Origin: a virus
Strand: one strand, 5' to 3'
Virus record (IMG/VR): IMGVR_UViG_3300009621_000033
Location: 1 to 25,750 of that record
DNA length: 25,750 nucleotides
Shown: one piece after another, positions 21,352 to 25,750 of the stretch
Layout: the number at the start of each line of letters is the position of its first letter
Position numbering within the stretch: position 1 is the first letter of the stretch
Position numbers and translations under genes: made by a program
Notes under the pieces: model-generated
Databases searched by the model: none
The model's input: only the letters and a program-made list of their open reading frames with translations
Told to the model about the DNA's origin: nothing

Positions 21352-21550
21352 TTTGTCCTCCTTTTTCGCCGTCCTGGTGATTATGGATGTCCGTCAAGTC
21401 TGTAATCCTTACTGACGGGTCTGCTTCAAACACTACTTTAACGGCATTCTCTATGTAATCGGAACGCCGGAATTTAAGGGTTATAATCTGGCCCAAAATA
21501 GTGAACTGAATCCCTCTCCCAAACTTTATTTCCTTTAGAAGTCGGGACAT
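21326..21550 (-). CDS. Small protein between scaffold and capsid, faintly CsrA-like
   Basis: 74 residues. The start overlaps the scaffold stop (TAATG) and the 3' end overlaps the capsid start by 26 bases, so this gene sits across the capsid ribosome site. The first 50 residues alternate hydrophobic and polar residues in the manner of beta strands: IQFTILGQIITLKF, then NAVKVVFEADPSVRI. Their order and spacing recall CsrA/RsmA, where TVTVLG is followed by VRIGINAP, but the conserved GIxAP and HREEI residues are not matched. I would call it unknown, with CsrA-like as a weak alternative. The last 20 residues are polar (HNHQDGEKGGQNG) and probably disordered. Because it covers the coat start, its translation could affect coat synthesis. 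Confidence 0.65.
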   Translation of the reverse strand: MSRLLKEIKFGRGIQFTILGQIITLKFRRSDYIENAVKVVFEADPSVRITDLTDIHNHQDGEKGGQNGTDHSRA

Positions 21551-22707
21551 TAAGTCCTCGCGCCTTTCAGATACGCCGCTTCCTGCTGTGGCGTCATCCT
21601 GGCAAGGGCTTCTTCCCTCTCAACCGGGTCCTTAATCCGGTCGATGTTGGCAAACGGGTCAGCATCATGCTCGCCGGCTGCCGGGAGTTCACCCAGGTTC
21701 ACCACACTGGCTGGCACAGTTGCGGCCGGGGCTTTCGGTGTTTTTTTGCCATTTACCACCTGGGTGGCCAATGGAGTTGTTTTCCCCCGCGCCGGCAGAT
21801 TAAACGCCTTGCGTACTGCGCGGTCGGCCTCGATCTGAATCAGCATCCCGGACTTGCCGGCGTTCGCGGGGTCTTTCAGGAGCACGTTCACCCGTGAAGC
21901 GAATGCAGAGAAAAGCATAGCGGACTTGTCCGTGATCTTCCCCTCGGCGTCCTTCTCCCTGTACTCAGGGGTTGCGGCCACAAAAGCCTTCTGCTCTGCC
22001 ATCCAGATAGCGTTTTCTTTCTGAACGTCCCGCTGGCTTATACGGGCCTCCATGCGAAGCTCGGCAATCTCCTGGTTGATGGTGGCGGTCTCGTCGTCGA
22101 TCTCGTCGAGGGCGTCGCGGAGGTCTTTCTTGGTGAATTCGGTCTTGTCCGGCTTCTCTCCCTCGTCGAACCAGTCGTTTACCTCTTTTCGCTTCGCCTT
22201 GAGCGCGACTATCTTATCTGCCAGTTCCTTCGGGACTTCGACTTCTACCTTTGGCAACGGGATATCGGAGTCGGGAATGTTAATCCGGAGCGATAGGAGT
22301 TCTTCATCGGTCGGGATGACTTCCGCAACGGCAGCCTTGGCCGCTTCTTCTTTCTCTTTGTCCTCGGGAGAGAGGGCGGCTATGCGGTCGGCTTCGGCTT
22401 TATCGGCTGCCGCTTTCTGCTCGGGCGTTTCCTCACCTTCCTTAATCTCGCCGATCTCTCCAAGGGCGTCGTCAAGTTCATCTTCTTCCAGCTCTCCACC
22501 CTCGGCGGCTTCGATCTGCTCGTCGGTGATCCCAAACGCCACGCGCTCGGCGGGGAGTAGGTTCTCCCATTGTGACTTGGTGAATCCTGCCGGAATGCCG
22601 GGTTCTGCCGTAGATTCGCCGCCGGTCCCTGCTTCGACTTCGATCCCTCCCCCCTCGGTAGGCGGAGCGTAGAGAATTGCCCTGTTGATAAACTTGTGCA
22701 TAAACAT
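21550..22707 (-). CDS. Probable capsid scaffolding protein
   Basis: 385 residues, strongly charged. An acidic, helical run of Glu/Asp/Ala (about 60-140) is followed by a predicted coiled coil (about 170-260) and a short C-terminal section with DPFANIDRIKDPVEREEAL. Scaffolds guide coat assembly into the prohead and leave before maturation. They are typically acidic, helical, poorly conserved in sequence, and encoded just before the coat gene, all of which fits here. AGGAGGT lies six bases before the ATG at 22707, favouring this start over the second Met. The stop overlaps the next start as TAATG. No protease motif (for example a Ser-His pair) is evident, so a scaffold-protease fusion is not supported. 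Confidence 0.72.
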   Translation of the reverse strand: MFMHKFINRAILYAPPTEGGGIEVEAGTGGESTAEPGIPAGFTKSQWENLLPAERVAFGITDEQIEAAEGGELEEDELDDALGEIGEIKEGEETPEQKAAADKAEADRIAALSPEDKEKEEAAKAAVAEVIPTDEELLSLRINIPDSDIPLPKVEVEVPKELADKIVALKAKRKEVNDWFDEGEKPDKTEFTKKDLRDALDEIDDETATINQEIAELRMEARISQRDVQKENAIWMAEQKAFVAATPEYREKDAEGKITDKSAMLFSAFASRVNVLLKDPANAGKSGMLIQIEADRAVRKAFNLPARGKTTPLATQVVNGKKTPKAPAATVPASVVNLGELPAAGEHDADPFANIDRIKDPVEREEALARMTPQQEAAYLKGART

Positions 22708-22721
22708 CCTGATACCTCCTG

Positions 22722-22934
22722 TTATTTTTTATCGGCCATCTTGCATATTTCGGAAGATTCAGCCTTGCGCTTCATGTGTTCTGCCTTCATCGTCTTGGCG
22801 TGACTGTGGGCAGCCTTGAGACGCACGGGGTCTTTCTTGATTGCTGCCGCTCTGGCGAGTGCGCGGACATCTTCCTCTTTCTCCCAGTGGTTATCGTCGT
22901 ATGGCTGCGCCACCATTCCCGATTTCTTAGCCAT
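22722..22934 (-). CDS. Small basic protein between portal and scaffold
   Basis: 70 residues, rich in Lys, Ala, Glu and His and without a hydrophobic segment, so probably cytoplasmic and helical. The ATG at 22934 is preceded by AGGAGG nine bases upstream, which supports the start. The C-terminal half (KAAHSHAKTMKAEHMKRKAE) is predicted to be one charged helix. I do not recognise a family. Its site between portal and scaffold suggests a head-assembly accessory, but that rests only on position. The next gene follows after 14 bases that carry its ribosome site. Confidence 0.7.
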   Translation of the reverse strand: MAKKSGMVAQPYDDNHWEKEEDVRALARAAAIKKDPVRLKAAHSHAKTMKAEHMKRKAESSEICKMADKK

Positions 22935-22980
22935 TGTTCAAGCCCTCCTCGTTTCTAGCCTTAACTGTTTCATCTCGTAT

Positions 22981-23059
22981 GATGGACACCTTGGATGACA
23001 ATCACAAGGGTCAGTTATGGACTCATCCAATACCCAACAATAATAATAAGTGTCCCATC
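22981..23059 (-). promoter_or_regulatory. Nested inverted repeats in the portal-scaffold gap
   Basis: The 127-base gap between portal and the next gene (22935-23061) is one of the longest in a very compact operon. It holds an exact 8-base inverted repeat (TTGGATGA at 22991-22998, TCATCCAA at 23023-23030) inside a 9-base repeat with one bulged base (GATGGACAC at 22981-22989, GTGTCCCATC at 23050-23059). A shorter stem (CCTTG 22989-22993 with CAAGG 23005-23009) would compete with the inner one. No uridine run follows, so a simple terminator is unlikely. A folded leader, processing site or promoter region is possible; I see no convincing -35/-10 pair. Function is inference. Confidence 0.4.
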
Positions 23060-23061
23060 CG

Positions 23062-25293
23062 TCAGGCAACATTTTGCCCACCCGGCTGTCCTGTATTATC
23101 GCCCACCTGTGGCGGGTTTATCGCTGGTTGTGGCTGTTGCGGTGTCGCTGCCGGTGTCCCTTGCTGGTCAGGATGTTTAACGAGGGCGTCAGCCTCTTCA
23201 ATCAACGTGTCGGCTGCCTTCACGATACCCGGGGCGATAGATACCGCCCCCGCCGTCTCCATGGCGGACATCAGCATGTTCAGCCGTTCCGATGCCGCCT
23301 TTACTGCGTCCAAGATCGCCTTGTTTTCTTTGCTGTCAACCTCTGCCCGCTTCAATTTCACTTCGAGCTGCAGCATCTCTTTCTGAATCGCCTGCATTTC
23401 AGCGGCTTCTTTCTGCTTCGCGGCCTGCTCCTGCTGTTTGGCCTGTTTCTCTTGAGGAGTCAGGTCGTCGTCGATACCTTCCTGCCCTGTTATCTTCCTG
23501 ATCCTGGCGACCATCTCCTCTTTGGCGTTCATATCGTCGTAGAGGTCAACGTAAATGTCGAGCATGGCGACGCCGCACTCCTGGGCCTTGCCGCCAACCT
23601 TAACGAGATTCTGGATGAGCTCCCCGAGTTCTTGCCGCATTCCCTGCCGGACCGTCTCGCGGTAATCCGTTTTTGATATCTTGAAGTCACCCTTGGCACG
23701 AGTAATCGAATCGGTCGGTTTCCCCTCTTCGTCAACGGTGTTTATGGTGACAAACTCATGCTTCTGCTCTTCGCCGGTAATCCTCATCACCTTTTCGGTG
23801 TTGTCGAACTGCTCGACGTTGGAGAGTTGAAGTTCGCCGGCCATCTGCATGGCGAAGAAATAGTTATCGAACAGGCTGGAATTCTGGTTGCTTCCCTGCT
23901 GTTCAAGTGCTTTGATCGCCACGCCTGACAGGTCCCGTTTGCTCTGTCCTTGCTGCTCGGGGGTCACGCCTGCGATATTGTGCATGAACTGCTCGGCTTC
24001 CCTTGCAACCGCGGCTTCCTGCTGGGCCTTCGCCATGCCGTTCTCGAAGTGAATCTTCTGCCCGGAGAGCGCGCCGGCCGCTACTTTTGCAATCCCGTCA
24101 GGGCGCCGGTACTCGTCGGCAAACCGGGCAATCCCTGCGGGAGTTGATTCGTCGATAGCTCCCTGCTCGTAGATGACTTTCTCCGCGGACATCAGGAAGT
24201 AGGCTCGCATCTTCCGGGCGTTCACATCGTCCTGGGGAGAGCGCATGTCACGAATCAGGCCGTAGGGCATCCCGTCACGGTCCCGGCGATAGCAGAACAC
24301 CGGCACCCATGAAAACTGGTTGTGATGGTAAGGAGTCGGGAAATCACGCAGGAATATCGAATTGCACCATAGGCCATGCCTCACGGTCATGCGCTTGGCA
24401 TCTTCCAGATCGGCGGACCCGTACTTCACCAGATGCTTGTGGACATCGTTATCGTCCTGATAGATCACATGGTCATAGGCTCCGTACTCTTCCCCCTTGA
24501 TGTTCAGGACCTTAACCTTGTCGGGGATCCGGTACTGCATGTGAATGATCTTGACCCTGTTCCTGAAACCTTCGATGGTCTGGCCGAACGTCATGCCATA
24601 ATCCATCGTGACCCCATCGGTCGCATCATCGAAAACGTAGGAGTCCTCCGGATTGTACGGATAACGGCTGATCGTGTCGATTGCGGCGTTTTCCAGCTCA
24701 GTTTGACGGTCCTCGAATAGAGCAACGGCAATGTCCAGGTCAACCCACCGCTCCATAAAGTAATAGCGCCAGTCCATCCGGTCGAGCCGTTTCCCCAGAG
24801 AATCCCACCACATATCCCGCCAGTCCATGTTGGCGGAATATAGCGGGTTCTCTGGATCGGCCTTGGCCCCGATATCTAGATGACCGACGCCGACCTTGGC
24901 AGCGTTGGCGAACACCTGGGAGCGAACGTAAGCCGCATAGCTCATGTCGTCGTGGTATTTTATAACTTTGGTCTTGGTCTTGGCGTCTTTATCATCGGCT
25001 TTCTTGCGGGGGAGGACGTTGATATCGAAGCGGCTCTTCTGCTCTGTGCCGAGCGCCCAGTTAACCACGCCCTTGGTTATGTTCCACACTTGAACGGGCT
25101 GCTCTCTCTCTTCGAGAACGGCAAGCTGGTCGTTGGTGAGCTGTATCCCGTCGTAGTAATCGGCGTCTATGGCCTGTTGCTGCCGGTTGTCAAGGTGCGC
25201 GAGCCTAGCCTGACGCCGGTATATCTGCAACGTCTGAAGGCGTTTCTGCATCTCTTCTGATTCGAGTGGATGTCGTTTGGGGGCTTTCGCCAT
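23062..25293 (-). CDS. Portal protein (P22-like)
   Basis: 743 residues, close to the usual size for P22-type portals. Portal proteins form the dodecameric ring at one capsid vertex through which DNA is packaged and ejected. The N-terminal region has the pattern of this family: a basic start, a helical segment, then a WALGTEQKSRFDINVLPR stretch (about residues 80-100) followed by KTKVIKYHDD and an aromatic block (MDWRDMWWDS, MDWRYYFMERW). Around residues 560-680 a long Glu/Gln/Lys-rich stretch predicts a coiled coil, matching the C-terminal barrel of P22-like portals, and the tail is Pro/Gln/Gly-rich. The start ATG overlaps the upstream stop as TAATG. The position before scaffold and capsid genes supports the call. 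The family assignment is by eye from composition and motif order. Confidence 0.88.
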   Translation of the reverse strand: MAKAPKRHPLESEEMQKRLQTLQIYRRQARLAHLDNRQQQAIDADYYDGIQLTNDQLAVLEEREQPVQVWNITKGVVNWALGTEQKSRFDINVLPRKKADDKDAKTKTKVIKYHDDMSYAAYVRSQVFANAAKVGVGHLDIGAKADPENPLYSANMDWRDMWWDSLGKRLDRMDWRYYFMERWVDLDIAVALFEDRQTELENAAIDTISRYPYNPEDSYVFDDATDGVTMDYGMTFGQTIEGFRNRVKIIHMQYRIPDKVKVLNIKGEEYGAYDHVIYQDDNDVHKHLVKYGSADLEDAKRMTVRHGLWCNSIFLRDFPTPYHHNQFSWVPVFCYRRDRDGMPYGLIRDMRSPQDDVNARKMRAYFLMSAEKVIYEQGAIDESTPAGIARFADEYRRPDGIAKVAAGALSGQKIHFENGMAKAQQEAAVAREAEQFMHNIAGVTPEQQGQSKRDLSGVAIKALEQQGSNQNSSLFDNYFFAMQMAGELQLSNVEQFDNTEKVMRITGEEQKHEFVTINTVDEEGKPTDSITRAKGDFKISKTDYRETVRQGMRQELGELIQNLVKVGGKAQECGVAMLDIYVDLYDDMNAKEEMVARIRKITGQEGIDDDLTPQEKQAKQQEQAAKQKEAAEMQAIQKEMLQLEVKLKRAEVDSKENKAILDAVKAASERLNMLMSAMETAGAVSIAPGIVKAADTLIEEADALVKHPDQQGTPAATPQQPQPAINPPQVGDNTGQPGGQNVA

Positions 25294-25750
25294 TATAGAG
25301 CCATCCCTGTCTTAGATTCGCCTTCCTTGATGGTAAGCGGTGCCTCGATGACCTTTACATCGTCGTCCCGGTGAAACGTCATCTTCATGTCGAGGCCTGT
25401 TTCGATCTCGGTCTCGGGAATCGGCAGGTTCATGCGCTGCAGCTCGCGCAGTCCGTCCTGGATGAACATCAGGATCTGGAATATCGCGGGTTTGTTTACA
25501 GGGATATCAAGGAGTTGCAGGCACTTAACGAGTGAATATGTGGTGCATCGTAGGAATTTCTCTAGGATATAGAGACTGCTGGCCATCGTCAGGGCAGCGA
25601 ATTCATCTGTGAAGTCACCAAACGGCTGCATTTTCTTTGCATGGGCCATGTCGCGGAGCAGATCGGCGAAGTCGTTGGAGTCCTGTTCGTGAACGTCGGC
25701 ATTATCCTTCGGGTCGAGGTATTTCCAGCCGCAACTGTCGGGGATATAGA
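25293..25750 (-). CDS. Unknown protein upstream of portal, 5' end cut by window edge
   Basis: The frame is open from the right edge of the window to a TAA at 25295-25293, giving at least 152 residues. An internal ATG at 25649 could start a 118-residue version, but the upstream codons read as ordinary protein (YIPDSCGWKYLDP...), so the true start is probably outside the window. The TAA overlaps the portal start by one base (TAATG), so the two are probably translated together. I do not recognise the family. The visible part has a hydrophobic helical middle with two cysteines and an acidic, Ile/Glu-rich C-terminal third. Its place just before the portal is where terminase or a small packaging gene often sits, but no terminase ATPase or nuclease motif is visible. 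Function unknown. Confidence 0.75.
   Translation of the reverse strand, partial: YIPDSCGWKYLDPKDNADVHEQDSNDFADLLRDMAHAKKMQPFGDFTDEFAALTMASSLYILEKFLRCTTYSLVKCLQLLDIPVNKPAIFQILMFIQDGLRELQRMNLPIPETEIETGLDMKMTFHRDDDVKVIEAPLTIKEGESKTGMAL

Noticed and set aside
22052-22672. Ser/Ala-rich plus-strand frame (206 codons)
   Set aside because: Reverse complement of the charged Glu/Asp-rich scaffold; Ser-rich reading is a codon artefact.
22938-22973. Eleven-residue frame MKQLRLETRRA just before the small basic gene
   Set aside because: Could be a leader peptide, but has no ribosome site of its own and is too short to judge.
1-25750. tRNA, rRNA, integrase, attachment site or insertion sequence
   Set aside because: No matching sequence or structure was seen; the whole span is filled by minus-strand phage genes.
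25293-25750. Terminase large subunit as identity of the edge gene
   Set aside because: No Walker or nuclease motifs in the visible part; left as unknown.

Overview
The window is a dense, one-directional stretch of a tailed phage genome or prophage. Every gene I can support lies on the minus strand, so transcription runs from high to low coordinates. It is the virion-structure and lysis part of a short-tailed (podovirus-like) phage. The portal resembles the P22 type, the major capsid protein looks like the N4-gp56 family, and adaptor-like proteins, a probable nozzle protein and ejection-type internal proteins follow, with no tape-measure, tail-tube or sheath gene. Good AGGAGG-type ribosome sites, Sec signal peptides and lipoboxes point to a Gram-negative host; I cannot name it. 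No tRNA, integrase, CRISPR array or insertion sequence was seen, and no gap exceeds 300 bases.

Layout in order of transcription (right to left). (1) Head module, 25750-19649: an unknown gene cut by the right edge, portal, a structured 127-base gap, a small basic protein, a scaffold-like protein, a 74-residue protein, major capsid, a post-capsid hairpin, and a 173-residue probable head protein. (2) Accessory module, 19618-12485: seven genes, six of which begin with an export signal. They include a glycine-rich adhesin-like protein, two lectin-like proteins and a small lipoprotein that is easy to miss. (3) Lysis-like module, 12313-9475: lysozyme (GH24 type), lipoprotein, permuted NlpC/P60-like protein, membrane peptide (holin candidate), a small protein, a papain-like protein, and a second membrane protein. 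(4) Connector and tail module, 9478-4276: an adaptor-like protein, a signal-peptide-bearing fibre-like protein, a DUF6682-like adaptor and a 797-residue probable tail nozzle with two E1-FCCH-like repeats. (5) Ejection module, 4279-1: a small protein, a GNAT-like protein, two related-looking internal proteins, a tiny membrane protein, an ICMT/PEMT-like membrane methyltransferase, a 558-residue probable internal protein, and the start of one more gene.

Most junctions overlap by 1-4 bases (ATGA, GTGA, TAATG, TGATG), so the genes are probably translationally coupled. Hairpins sit after the capsid gene, before the 137-residue gene and before the papain-like gene, and probably tune dosage.

The most unusual points are the concentration of Sec-exported proteins in a virion operon, the membrane methyltransferase among the ejection genes, the nested inverted repeats upstream of the scaffold region, and a ten-base G tract that would extend a tiny reading frame if it slipped. 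All family assignments are from reading the translations by eye; no search was run.
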